From positions 1 to 64,000 of the forward strand of contig JAIXMO010000024.1 in the NCBI GenBank assembly GCA_025677825.1: 64,000 nt of DNA, written 5' to 3'. The DNA is from Helicostylum pulchrum (lineage: Eukaryota; Mucoromycota; Mucoromycetes; Mucorales; Mucoraceae). Each line of letters begins with the position of its first letter. Position 1 is the stretch's first letter. Shown here one piece after another: positions 50,343 to 61,399 of this stretch. A model generated the notes under the pieces. The model worked only from the letters and a program-made list of their open reading frames with translations. It searched no databases and was not told where the DNA came from. The position numbers and the translations under genes were made by a program.

Positions 50343-51791
50343 TTACAATTCAATTGCCTTCTTTTTGGCTTTTAAAAGTGATTGAAAAGTAATTACAAGT
50401 TGAGCTTTGGCGGTGTTGGTAATTTTTAGTTTATGCTTTTGAGCAAATTCTTCCACAAGTTGCTCTGGGGAAGAATCCTCATAAACTAGAATTTCGGTTG
50501 AGATACCAGGAGCTAATTCCAGGTCAATTTGAATTAATGGTACGGGTTCTTCTAACCCTCTCGTACTTTCTGGTCCAGTTTGACTATCCATACTCAAAGT
50601 CTTTAAATCTTCCATGATACTACTTGTTTTTGGTTTTTGATTGATACCGCTGTTGATATTTTGTAATTGCTTTAAAAGTAATGGGTTGGCGGTACCACGA
50701 CTTATACGAGTACGTTTAGGCGCATCTGATTGAGGTTCTTCAGCTGGTGTAATTTTGACAGGTTTGGGTGTAGCTAATTGAACGAATGGTAAAAATTCAG
50801 GAACGTTGGTGTTAAATACAGTGGATGATGATGTCGACGATAATGTGGATGAAGATCGAGACGTAGTAGTAGGAATTGGATCGAAACTAGCAACACCAGG
50901 ATTAAACGCAGGCGCATTGACGTTATGAGCAGCAGCACTAGGATTAAAAGCAGGCAAACTTGGATCAAATCTCTTTTTTACTGGTTCAAATCCAGAGACA
51001 TTGACATTACATTGAAAGGATGCTTGAGGTACTTCAGGTTTCTTTTCAACAACAACCCCACCAGTAGTAATAATAGTGCTAGTAGCAGTATTAGTAGCAA
51101 TATTATTATTATTCGTAGTAATAGCAGCAGAAGCAGTAGTAGTAGTAGTAGTTTTTTTGGTTTCCCAAAATGGTGTTTCACATAAAACCGAAATTGCAGA
51201 AGTCCTACTCGCAGGACGAGGTGTAGGCGTATCGGGTTTTTTGCTTTCCCAAAACGGTGTTTCAACTAGTGCTTGACCCCAAGAAGATGGTGGAGCGTTA
51301 GCAGGTCTTTCACGAGCAGGAGGGACGTAAGCTACAGGAGCTGGTCGTCTAGTAGGTCTGATCGGAGGTCTAAAGGAAGGTCTACCAACACCACCACCAG
51401 GTGCTGCCGATTTCTTCTTTTTACCGCCACGAGGTTTTACACCACCACCACCACCACCACCCAACTTCTTACCAGGAATAGGTTTGTTTAGTCTTTGAGC
51501 CAGAATTGAGGCCTCTGACAATGGTTTAAAGTTTCCACCTCTACGATGTAAGTCGCCAGATCCAACACCACCTGCTTTCACCTTTATGGAAGTGTCTATA
51601 AGATTGTTCCATGTCGCTGGTTCTTCTTCTTTTGCCGCGTTTTCACCCCAGCCGCTTATACTCAAAGGCTCGTATTCATCGTCGTCCTCGTCAACCGTTT
51701 GGTAACTGTCATCAGACTCATCACCTGACTTGGCAGGCGTATGGAATTCGAAAGCACCAGGCGCTAATGAGGCAGTTGCATTCCAACTCAT
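50343..51791 (-). CDS. Disordered protein with PAM2-like motifs
   Basis: Single-exon protein of 482 residues starting MSWNATASLAPGAFEFHTP. It is mostly low complexity: an acidic segment (DESDDSYQTVDEDDDEYEP), Gly-run and Lys/Arg-Pro regions (possible RNA-binding RGG-like tract), two ETPFWE(S/T)KK repeats, Thr/Asn runs, then NVNAPAFNPG and FNTNVPEFLPF, which resemble the PAM2 motif bound by the MLLE domain of poly(A)-binding protein. The C-terminal 70 residues look ordered (ELAPGISTEILVYEDSSPEQ, then LVEEFAQKHKLKIT), perhaps a small ubiquitin-like or helical module. A role in mRNA metabolism is an inference from PAM2 only. The ORF runs further upstream, but its extra residues are translated from AT-rich leader. 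Confidence 0.75.
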   Translation of the reverse strand: MSWNATASLAPGAFEFHTPAKSGDESDDSYQTVDEDDDEYEPLSISGWGENAAKEEEPATWNNLIDTSIKVKAGGVGSGDLHRRGGNFKPLSEASILAQRLNKPIPGKKLGGGGGGGVKPRGGKKKKSAAPGGGVGRPSFRPPIRPTRRPAPVAYVPPARERPANAPPSSWGQALVETPFWESKKPDTPTPRPASRTSAISVLCETPFWETKKTTTTTTASAAITTNNNNIATNTATSTIITTGGVVVEKKPEVPQASFQCNVNVSGFEPVKKRFDPSLPAFNPSAAAHNVNAPAFNPGVASFDPIPTTTSRSSSTLSSTSSSTVFNTNVPEFLPFVQLATPKPVKITPAEEPQSDAPKRTRISRGTANPLLLKQLQNINSGINQKPKTSSIMEDLKTLSMDSQTGPESTRGLEEPVPLIQIDLELAPGISTEILVYEDSSPEQLVEEFAQKHKLKITNTAKAQLVITFQSLLKAKKKAIEL

Positions 51792-52700
51792 GTCAATATA
51801 TATACAGGTCGAAAAAAGAAAATGGGGGTGTGTTTTTTTCTTGGTTGAAAAGTAAGAACCAAAAAGAACCAAAAAAAAAAGGGTGTTTATCACTTCGTGA
51901 CTGTTGATGTTTATCAAGGTTCTGTTTTTTTAAAAAAAAGTGCATGTGTGTATTAAAAAGAATCAAGCGTGGTTTTTTTTTGTTCGGCATAGCTATGGTT
52001 ATTTCTGAGTGTTTCTTTTTTGAATATAACGTGTTCCTGGGGGGAAAAAAGCGCGGGAGTTTTTAAAAAATTGACAACTTTGAAGGAAAGCGAAAAGTCC
52101 TGTTTCTACTACAGGTTGCAAGTACTATAAATTTGGCATTCTCAAAGAGCTAAAAAGAAACAGGTATAATATAGTTTAAAAATAAACGCGTGTGAAAGAG
52201 GGGACTAGACTTGATAGCAGGCGCGTTGACTACGTTCACTACACGGGGAATTTGCCGGCCTTTAAAAAAACGCGAAAAATAAACTGAAAGTGGTCTCTTC
52301 CCTCATCATAACTTGGTGCAATCAATTTTCAAGTTAGAAGACAAGGCTTTTACTTTGCTGGCAATAAATTCCATCTGAAAACACTGCTGTTGTTTCAATC
52401 AATACAACTCTTTTCTTTTTTGACTCCTTATGGTTCTATAGTTATATTCTATGTTAGTGATTATACCTATGGTGTAGTTATTTTTTTTTTTCTGTTGTTT
52501 ACTATCTGGAGATAGGTATCTTTAAGATAGTAAACAGTGCCAATATTCCCATTGTCTAACTGAAATAGGTTTAATATTGAGAGCAGTAACACAAAAAGTA
52601 ATAACAAATAAGTATGAATAAATTTTTTTTAATAATAAATAAAAGTACACTATTATGAGGGGGTTTCCAACCCGCTACTTGAGAGCTTGCATCTTTTTTT
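51792..52700. other. Upstream region of the PAM2-like gene; inverted repeat
   Basis: AT-rich spacer. It contains the perfect 12-bp inverted repeat at 52496-52536 listed separately. No gene was seen. Confidence 0.45.
52496..52536. repeat. Perfect 12-bp inverted repeat (hairpin)
   Basis: Arms TGTTTACTATCT (52496-52507) and AGATAGTAAACA (52525-52536) with a 17-base spacer. It lies about 160 bp past the stop of the phospholipase gene, so it may be an RNA structure in its 3' UTR or a decayed transposon end. Confidence 0.6.
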
Positions 52701-54344
52701 TTAAACTAATTGAAAGCGATCTACTTCAGTAGGGCAATAGACTTCTAAATCATCCTTCCATCTCATGACAGTTGGCTTATTAGCGAGAGGAACAAACATA
52801 GTATTCCATAAACTCTGTATATCAAAGGAAGTTAATTAAATGTAATTCTATGTACAAGATTATGTATATACCTTTGCTACATATTGATGGCCCAATGTAC
52901 TTGGATGGAAACAGTCAATGTTACTATATAAAGGAAATACATTATTAATATAATAGCTTTGGTAAAGAATAGACACTTTTTTTTTTTTTTTACCTTAATC
53001 CGTTTACTGGGAAAGAAGAAATATCAATGTTAGCAGGAGAGAACATAACACCAAATGAATCAGTTTGCATTGGCTTGTACTTTTCATAAATATTTTTCAA
53101 TTGTTGAGTATAACCTACGAATATAATATCATTAAAGGTCTTTTTTTTTCAGGATTAATAGTTTGTATACATACCAGCAGATACAAGATCCATTTTAGGT
53201 CTATACTTTTTAATGAGCGCACAAGGGCATTCAACTGAATTGATGATAAAATCAGAACCTTGGAAAGGTTTACAGTAATCTTGATTTTCCGTGACGGTAT
53301 AGACTTGAGTTACATTGAATGTTCCAACTAAGTAATATATAGTTAGTATCTAAAAATTAAACTTTTTGTAACAAATATAACGTACTGAGGTTGATAAGAA
53401 CACGAGGTACATTCTTTCTGATACGTTCAATTGCAGCAGTAACATGTTTTCCATAAAGCTCGGGGGTCAACAAAGGAATAAAAGCATCGATACATGATGC
53501 ACATTGATCATTACCTGTAAAATACTTTTTAAATATACTTTGGTACAATATATGTATATGTATATAAAGTCACTTACTTCCGATTTGAATATTAATCATT
53601 TTCCAATCATTCTTGTAGTTTATTCCTGGCATAAGTCTCATTGCTAAAAGAAAAAAAAAGTATATACATGTGTTTTAGTATATAAGGTAATATTTAAGAA
53701 TGTAATACAAACTTTACTTGGGAGAAGATAGTCCAACTCGCTATCAAGGTTCATGGCCAAACCTCCACTTTGAGCAGCATTCAACACATCCTTAAAGGGT
53801 CTGTCTATAAAGGTTTTAATGGATGTTAATACAACTGGAAATAAATATATAGTTATAAACTATCGTACACTGTAAAGGTGGGCAGATCGGTCCGAAGCAG
53901 ATCTCTACTAAATGATCGGATACAGAAGATCCTTTCAATTTGGGACTATATTTTTTAATGAAATTGGGAACAGTAACAGCACCAGCATCTCCTCCAGCTC
54001 CGTAACTGACACCACGATTCTCCATAAGATTCTTGATATTGATGATAGTATTATCTTGAATACCTTTCGCGGCAAAACCGGCCATAATGCTATAAAGGAA
54101 ATGTCAGTCTTGATGGATTTTAAAAAAGGCATGCGCGAAAGCATTCTTTTTTTTTTATTACTTACCTATCACCGAGAGCAGCAACAATTTTAATATCATC
54201 AGGACGAAGATCACTAATAGATGTAGCAGGCTTGGACCTAGGAGCTAAAGCAGGACACTTGTCAATTGAGGGCGCAGTACCAGCCTGAGTTCCCGAGAAA
54301 AAAAGTGTTGTAGCTAATGTTAAAGCTGCCAAATGAAATCGCAT
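52701..54344 (-). CDS. Secreted GDSL/SGNH phospholipase B-like lipase
   Basis: Extracellular or membrane-associated phospholipase/lysophospholipase of the PLB1 (GDSL) type. Signal peptide MRFHLAALTLATTLFFSGTQ with cleavage near AGT. Spliced in eight exons or so; the first junction (GTGATAG before GTAAGT, then C) restores VAALGDS with the nucleophile Ser60, which appears as Arg if the intron is read through. Further SGNH landmarks: VSYGAGGDAGAVTVPNFIKK (block II Gly), INIQIGNDQC (block III Asn) and IDCFHPSTLGH (block V Asp and His). Several cysteines fit a secreted fold. About 390 residues. It may supply fatty acids from phospholipids outside the cell. Confidence 0.93.
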
Positions 54345-55518
54345 TATACTGTATTAAGAATTGAATAAAGCTTTTTTAAAAAGAAAATCTACTTGGCCTT
54401 TTATACGTTCGTTTTTTAAAATTGATTACTTGCACTCAGTTTCTTTTTTACACGAGTTTTCTTTTTCGTTACAAGCGTTGTACACTAGGTATGCATGATA
54501 GTTTCTATAACACAAGTAAGACACGAGCGGTAAAATCTAAACAAGGAACATATTATATCACTTTCTATGTATATAGCCGACTTTTTCGGTTTTTTAATAT
54601 ATATCATGAGCATTGTATCGCTGGCGTAACATAGTACAATGTATAGTGAGAAAAGTGTATGGTAAATCGTCGCGAATAATAATAAAAAAAAGAGGAGTAC
54701 ATGGGAGGGTAAAAAAAATGGTCCAAAAAAGTGTTGCATTATATCCATAAGGTAGGTTACAAAGTGTATCATGTGTGTTGTATAATTAAAACCATGGCTA
54801 CTAGCTGCAACCTCAAATTATAATACGAGAATTTTTTTTTGTATTTGGATCATTGTTTATGTTTATGATCGAAAAAAAACTGTTTTTATTTGACATGAAT
54901 TCGATTATATATATCTGCAGCTTAGTTACTTAAAGTATTGTGCCTGATTTTAATAAGATTTTACGTTACATTCGATCCGTACCTGTGTCACAGTCACAGC
55001 GAACACAAAATTTAATTTTCCAAAACGAACCAAGTCTTTTATAGAGATAGATATTACCACATTTTATCCTCGCTTTTGTAAAGTAGTGTTCCATATTTCC
55101 ACCGGGTATTAATAAAAAAAATCCTCCTATTCTCAAACGCTAAGGTTTTCTTGTCATTCATGATCTCGTCGTATAACGTACCTTATTTTTGTAGACTTTG
55201 TACAGCTTAGAATTTACATGTGAATTTATACAGCACGCGATTACGAAGAAACATTTAATTCACACGGTATATTGTTAATACTTTTTATCTTATACAAATT
55301 ACAAGGATTTACGAGTCAATTGAAGATATATACTCTTAAAAATATTAAATTGGATGGGGTTTTTTTTTGCATTTAGTAACTTTGATATTCTATTATTTGA
55401 CTACACACCTGGCCATTATTGTTACAAAAAAGGCAAGTCAGTTTTTTTTTCTTGAAATCAAAATTCTAAAATACAATGTAAACTTCTACTAGTTTTTAAT
55501 ACTAGGAAATGGTTTTTT
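54345..55518. other. Spacer at the left edge of the second accessory island
   Basis: 1.2 kb, AT-rich, holding the upstream region of the phospholipase gene and the 3' flank of the Fanzor. The minus-strand 95-codon frame at 54485-54772 is hydrophobic and has no support. If the Fanzor had a guide RNA, it would be expected around its 3' end (about 55.3-55.6 kb), but I see no clear fold. Confidence 0.4.
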
Positions 55519-56654
55519 TCATCTTCGAAAGATGGTAGGGACCTCTTCGGTAGCAATTACATTATACGATATATAATGCATGTTTCTTGATGCATTTATG
55601 TCTCTTTGCCATAGTGTATTACATGTCTGATTTGGGCAGAGTAACACACTGAACAGAGCAACACCATCAATTTCAATATTTTCAGTATCGTTTCTGGAGC
55701 AATTGGAGCAGGTCTATTTTTTATAATTATTATTAGTTTATGAAAGTATATATTTAAAGCGTAGTCAGTTACCTTGGAGGTCATGTATTCTATAACAGGA
55801 ACAGTTACTAGTAGTCCTTCACGCTCGGCAAACTTTAACTTCTTTACGAGACGTCTTGCTAATCCGGGAATGGTACCTTTCATCGAAGAAGGAAATATGG
55901 CGTCTCCAAGAGCAACTAGAGGGATCCGATAGTCTTGCTCAAATGGTTTTAGCTTTTTATTTCTTTTCTCTTCTTTAGCCTTTCCTTTTCCCTTTTGCTT
56001 GACTGTTTTTCTTTCTTCCGGGCTTCTTTTCTTCTTTCTTTCTTTCTTGTTTCCTCTCTTAGAATCCCTACCAGTTTGCTTAAATTCTCATTTTAAATAC
56101 TTTTTTCCACCAGTGACAAAAATATTCACCATCTCGGCGTCTGCGCGTTGTCTGCCTATGTAATTGAGAAACCTTAGAGAAGTAAAGCGATCATCATAGA
56201 ATCTCACCATAACATCGATACTATTTAAAACAGAATGGATGTATAGAAGAAAGACTTCCATATTGGCTGTCTTGAAAGCAGCTATGTTCCTTTCCGCCTC
56301 CGAAAGCTGTTCATCACCATTTTTCAAGTTTAGAATTGTTTTGTTTGATTTTTTAAAGCCTGCACGGGTGTAGTATTCAGCAGTTGAGTATTTTCGAACC
56401 TGATGAGAGTCATTTCCGTGTCCATCAGAGGCGGTAAAAATGTTAGTTTGACCGGGATCAGCACCCATAAGCAAAAAATTTCGAAATAATGCATGGTTAT
56501 TCGCGCAGGTAGTAAGTGTTATATTGAGATCATTACTAGTGTTGGTAATAGCAGTGATGGAGTAAATAACGTATGTAATTTTTTCCCATGAGATAATCCT
56601 CGGCTGTATTCTAATAAAGACATTAAGTACATTCATACTTCTTGCAGTAAACAA
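55519..56654 (-). pseudogene. Fanzor (eukaryotic TnpB-like nuclease), C-terminal half with one in-frame stop
   Basis: The frame is open from 56654 to an in-frame TGA (56088-56090), then continues in the same frame to a GT-AG intron (55714-55772) and a final exon ending in TGA at 55519. RuvC-I: LMGADPGQTNIFTAS, followed by VRKYSTAEYYTRAGFKKSNK. After the TGA come a Lys/Arg-rich linker, IPLVALGDAIF and LLVTVPVIEYMTSK. The intron sits exactly in the TSK/TCSNC box. The zinc finger has C-x2-C (TCSNCSRND) and C-x4-C (LLCPNQTC). RuvC-III follows as WQRDINASRNMHY. The canonical RuvC-II Glu position appears to be Gly (LGD), and the Glu of VIEYMTSK could serve instead, as described for Fanzors. The N-terminal recognition half is missing. 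Its upstream end runs into the nuclease gene's last exon. Intron and codon use show it is eukaryotic, not contamination. Confidence 0.85.
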
Positions 56655-58427
56655 TAAGATCGTACTTTCTTTTGTTAGAATATAGTTCCCGAATAACTTT
56701 TGCTGACAATTGTAATAAATGCTTTTTCCATAAGTACATATACTTTAAAGTGTCTCTTAAACTTTCTAATTCGTGTGCATTAACTGGTATAATAAGGGAA
56801 CATACTTTATGTGATACTAAGTCATCTTTATACCAGAACATCTGTGTCATGTAGCCGCTAGTACCAACGAAAACGACTGAAATAATTTGATTATTGGCGG
56901 TATTCGTGATACAATTAAGCGTATTAAAGATGCAGGAGTTGACTCGAGCGTTCTTGCTTTGCTGATGAATGATTTCCGCGTTAGTTACATTGTCTTTCTT
57001 GAACTCCACACTACATAATTCAACTGTGGTGTTTAAACAGCTACATTGTAAAATTAAGTCAATTCTTCGACCAGACTCGGTTAATTCATTATTATCACAA
57101 TTTTTCAAACTGCTACGCATCAAGTCTCTTGTAGATGAACAGATACTTTCGCCGTCCGACATGATAAGTTCAGTATCGTCTAAAATAATTTCCAGCAAGC
57201 TCTCAAATTTTCTCAAGCAAGTGTATTCGGGTTTTGGCGAGGGCTTACTCCAAAAACAAAAGCCTTTGACGCTAGATAAAACAACAAAAAAGGATAAAGG
57301 TAAGTACGTCTATAAAAATATGAATCACGGCAGCAATAAAACTTACATCATCTCGACAACATTCAACACTTGATATCTTGTGGATTCTTTGTCGGATTCT
57401 TCATACTTTAATTTGTCGACGATAGAACGGAGATTACTATTACTATTATTCTTATTGATAGGATCGGGAATCAACTTGTCAAGTATATCGTCGATAATTA
57501 AATTAGCCTCGTCATCAAACACGAGCGCTTCCTTCTTTTGTTTTCTTGTTCTTGTAACAATTTCAACTTCTTCGACAGCAAGTATTTTTTGATAAATTCT
57601 TGTAAGCTCAGGATTTATATAATTTAAGATCTGTGAGAGTGAAAGCTTTACAAGTTCAATAGATGTGGAATCTATATTCTCCTGCAATAAAATCAAGTGT
57701 GCAGTGCGGTATAGTATTTTTTATTTTAAGATGACACGGGCTTGAGGATCAAGATTTACCGGCTGACTACCGTTTGTTTCATCCGTCGTATCTATTATGC
57801 CATTCATATCAACTGTTACAAAGTATCGGCTTTTTCTTTCTGCTATTACTCCATTTTGAACCGTATTGATTACAAAAGTAAGCAAAAGAAATCTAGCCCT
57901 TCGATTACAACATCTTCTGCTTCCGGAAGTTCTACGTTTATAAAAGAACGAGGAAACGAATCCGTTGCTTGAATTAAACTCCTTTTTCTTGGAACAGAAG
58001 TAGACGGTAAAAAATCTACAGAGCTACTGTTTTTAAGCACCGAATTTTGGTGAGCGGCGATTGCCACTTCCCTATTTTGGCTCACCAAGAGTCCAGCCCA
58101 GTAATCAATTACAGATTGATTTTTTAGCACCTGTGTTTTGTAAGTAACGCGAGTATAAAAAATATTGTTGTACTATATACTTACAGAGAAATTACGACGT
58201 GCAACCGCATTAGCCCACAAAGAAATCAGATTGTTGTCTGAGTTTCTTAACGAATCGACGGCCGTTTTGTACATGGAGTCACCCTATATATAAGACCACA
58301 GTAACCACCAAGAAAATTGCCAGCATAAAGTAAGCCTAACCTTTTCCGTCAAATCAATGACAGATCGAGTAATCCTGTCTACTTCCGTAATAGTAATCAC
58401 CTTTGACAAATAAGTCAGGAAGACCAT
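56623..58427 (-). CDS. PD-(D/E)XK-like nuclease-family protein with chimeric 3' end
   Basis: Spliced gene, at least five exons. MVFLTYLSKVITITEVDRIT (58427), then GDSMYKTAVDSLRNSDNNLI, then VLKNQSVIDYWAGLLVSQNR..., an uncertain junction, ENIDSTSIELVKLSLSQILN..., and from 57255 the nuclease-like domain (VKGFCFWSKPSPKPEYTCLR start). Core: ESGRRIDLILQCS, then VELCSVEFKK, i.e. Asp ... Glu-x-Lys, followed by QQSKNARVNSCIFN. The exon ends KKYECT-stop. Compared with the paralogue at 10.6-11.3 kb, the last about 60 residues are replaced by sequence leading into Fanzor. The open frame extends upstream of the chosen Met (NYDIGAPLI) and the 5' side borders an inverted-repeat element, so the N-terminus may be lost. 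The catalytic set looks intact, but activity is unknown. Confidence 0.6.
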
Positions 58428-58519
58428 TATTAGGGGGGCACCAATATCATAATTCGTTATAAGTTGGACAATAAAAATAACAGAAAATTGGCGTCACATA
58501 TTGAGCCAACTATACTATA

Positions 58520-58960
58520 TAACAGTCTAGTGCTATTAAGAAGAACAATGTCTTTTTGTACGAACGTAAAAGAAAGCAAAAATGCTAGTAGAATAATCAA
58601 TATCAGTTTTAGTTACGCGCCTTTTACACACATAAAATTATATGTATATAATTACCTACGTTGTTAAAAAATTAAAGAGAAAGAAAAAAGTGATTTATTT
58701 ATTTATTTAAAAAAAGATAAAATATATATGATCACATTTTATATTTTTTTTAACCAATGATATGCGTATTTTCTATTTGTGCATAATCCACAGTGCACTC
58801 CATTTTACTTGGTACAAATCTACACAGCCTAGGTTGATACGATAGGGAATATTTTTTCCCGTGCAATCTATTTTATACAAGTGGGTACACTTCTACAAAT
58901 AACTTATTTTAACGCACCATAAATTGTTACTTCTAGAACAAATCATTAAATAGACAATAA
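58520..58960. repeat. Diverged copy of inverted-repeat family A
   Basis: Collinear matches to 579-993: CTATTAAGAAGAACAATGTC and TTTTTGTACGAACGTAAAAG at the left, then an A-rich middle, and CAATCTATTTTATACAAGTG with GGTACACTTCTACAAATAAC at the right. Clear terminal repeats are lost. It lies just upstream of the nuclease gene. Confidence 0.55.
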
Positions 58961-59282
58961 TATTTAAAGCGTAAAGAATAATTATAAAAGGGAATACGTG
59001 TCGTTTTCTATATCAGTACTATTGATGTTTTAGTGTTTTGATGTATAACGAGACTTGTTTATTTACTCAAGCCGGTAAAAAAAAAGGAGAGATTTCTCTT
59101 AATTTAAAAAAGTTGCATGAATTAGGCATAATATGACTTTATTACCGGGTCAGATAATATTAAAAGCCCCAATAAAGTACATGCTATATCTATACGTTTT
59201 CTATCAATTGAATACTACGTCAGTTTGACAAACAAATAAGAGACCTATTTACTATTTGATATTGTTGTCGTTGTCGTTGTTA
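58961..59282. other. AT-rich spacer
   Basis: No gene seen; a GTTGTC microsatellite-like stretch lies at 59260-59280. Confidence 0.4.
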
Positions 59283-59911
59283 TCAGTCTTTTATCGAGAA
59301 GCTAGTATCTAAAAGTTTTGACACTGTATAATAGTCCTCGGTTAGTTCTTCTTCCTCGTCTTCTTCATCTTCAACTTCTTCTTCGATTTCGTCACCTTCG
59401 GTATCAATGTATTGCTCTTCTACATCATCAATCTTGTTAAGAAGTGCTACAGATGATTCGGCTTGATTTCCAATACATGTAATAGAAGCTGCTGATATCT
59501 TTGACCTAGTTTCCTTCTAAAAGTATCAAATTAGTCAGAAATGCTACACAAAATAATTTTTTCGCGTCTTTTTTTTACCAGTGCTTTAGCTTCTCTAAAT
59601 ATCCTCTTGAAGACGTCTGATACTCGTGTTGCTCTATTTTGAGTTAGTTAGTTAAGCTTTTATATAGTGTAACTAAGTTACTCAAAAGTAAATACTTACG
59701 TAGCTGCGGTTGGAGCTTTTGGTCTTCTAGTCACAGTAGTATTATTATAATAACGTATCCAAATATTTTGCAGACCGAGACTATCATTAAATGGGATTGA
59801 AACAGATTTTTTTATGATTTCCTTCTCTTTGGCGCAGGAAAATTTAGTAAATGAAGGCCTACGGACTTTTTTCAGATATCCCTGAATAAAATCATACTGC
59901 GGATTGGTCAT
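59283..59911 (-). CDS. Small acidic protein, three exons, unknown
   Basis: ATG at 59911 gives MTNPQYDFIQGYLKKVRRPS; exon 1 splices near 59700 (AC before GTAAGT) to ATRVSDVFKRIFREAKAL and then to KETRSKISAASITCIGNQAE. It ends with a very acidic tract (EGDEIEEEVEDEEDEEEELT) and KLLDTSFSIKD before TGA. All junctions keep frame; about 155 residues. There is no domain I recognise. The basic N-terminus plus acidic C-terminus could suit a nucleic-acid or histone-binding role, but this is a guess. It lies in the accessory island and may belong to an expanded local family. Confidence 0.55.
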
Positions 59912-60605
59912 GTTTGCTAGGTGAAAGAAAGAATGGTGTAAGAGTTGGGAAAGAGAGGTGGTTTTAAACTGAGTTTTATTTAATACGCAATAAGAGTGCC
60001 TAAATTGAGATGTGTCTGGAATATGAAAAAAACAAGCAAACAAACAATTTATTTTATAGCTCTGGAACACACTGTGAACATTATTATTTACCTCTTTATT
60101 TTTTACTTTTCTAATTCATAATCAGCTTGTTTTTTACGTGAAGACGGTTACGACAACTAATTATTACCTTAATTTTTATAAGAGAGACATTGGACATTGG
60201 ACATCATAGACGAACAGATATCCTGAAATGAAAGGCTTTTATCTTATCATGGATATTACTCTCTTGAGTGAGACACTGTGCAATTTGATTGGACAATATA
60301 ATTATTGATGTCATAAGTTTGCTACCTTCCTCCTTATAAAAGAATATTTTTGTAATATCCTTATTTTTCTTTATACTTTTATTATTTTCTTTTAATAAAC
60401 TTATATTCATCAATCATCTTTTCTTATACTTGTAATATCAATTTACATTTTCTTTTGTAATTCAATTGGTAATTTATTTGTTCTTAACTCATATTAGCGA
60501 TACCACACTCCCTCTTCTTCAATGATAATCTAATTATATTCCATTATAGTTACCTTATCATTACAGTATATAAACTCTCTATTATCCTTTTGTATTTTCA
60601 TAAAA

Positions 60606-60820
60606 ATGAATACCACCAACCAACAACACAATTCTTTTCCTACGAAATCCCTATTGAATTCATGTAACAAATCGCAAAAGATTCAAAGCATGAACAACGA
60701 AAGAGATTCTAGAATTGTACAAGGATTAGCTAATGATACGAACGATCTTCTGAAGATTACATGATCTTCATAACTGGTGCTACTCCTGAAACAATTTCAG
60801 CAAAAATTCGTAGTCCCTGA
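60606..60820 (+). pseudogene. Short frame with probable frameshift
   Basis: The ATG at 60606 opens MNTTNQQHNSFPTKSLLNSC and ends after 52 codons at TGA (60762-60764). A coding-like continuation in the next frame (SEDYMIFITGATPETISAKI) ends at 60820. A one-base indel near 60747 would join them. There is a TATA-like element and pyrimidine leader upstream. The product is unknown. Confidence 0.3.
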
Positions 60821-61399
60821 CTCAATAATAAAAAGAATAATAAGCTGCTATTTCGGACTTTACATCACTATAAGTGTATTTAATAAAATGCTAACTATTT
60901 ACTAAGGATGTCAGATCATGGAGCCCCTTTATATAAGAAATGAATACACATCACGAAATAAAAGAGCGAAAAAAAAACTATGACTTGTTGGTAGTACGAA
61001 TTGATGATGTAATTTAAATGTTTTATTTATTGCTCCGTGTAAGAGAAAAGAAGATTATTAGGTACAAGGACCTTTCTGGTAAGCAACGTAGGAATCTCTT
61101 ATTGACCGAAGGATTGGTGTTCCTTGTTGCGGAAATAAAAGTCACTTTAATGCACCCCTCTGCGTCCTTAGTGAAAGTATGGTTGGAATCCCCCCGGTCT
61201 TCCTTAAGACTATGCGAGTAGCGTAGTTGCTGACTGGAATTCTCTCTTTTGCTGCAAGGCAATTCTTTTTTTTTACTCTAATAAGAGTACATACATCGAG
61301 CGGATATTTCATTTGTACAACAAACAATAGTTCAGGGATCCAGCACAACTCGTGGAAGATGATTCTAAACGATTATATAAGTATTTATAGTGGCTGTAG
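60821..61399. other. Spacer with overlapping short frames
   Basis: Frames of 60-80 codons occur on both strands at 61018-61350 (e.g. minus-strand DAEGCIKVTFISATRNTNPS). None has an independent signal, so I do not annotate a gene. Confidence 0.35.

Noticed and set aside
50978..51276. Overlapping open frames opposite the PAM2-like gene
   Set aside because: Low-complexity coding DNA (Thr, Asn, Ala codon runs) keeps other frames open; composition shows they are shadows.
54161..54170. Apparent loss of the catalytic Ser in the phospholipase (GDR instead of GDS)
   Set aside because: Artefact of reading into the intron: splicing AG before GTAAGT to the following C gives AGC (Ser), so GDS is intact.
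55519..56654. Bacterial IS200/IS605 TnpB insertion or contamination
   Set aside because: The gene has a spliceosomal intron in the TSK box, AT-rich codon use like its neighbours, and shares sequence with another locus in the window.
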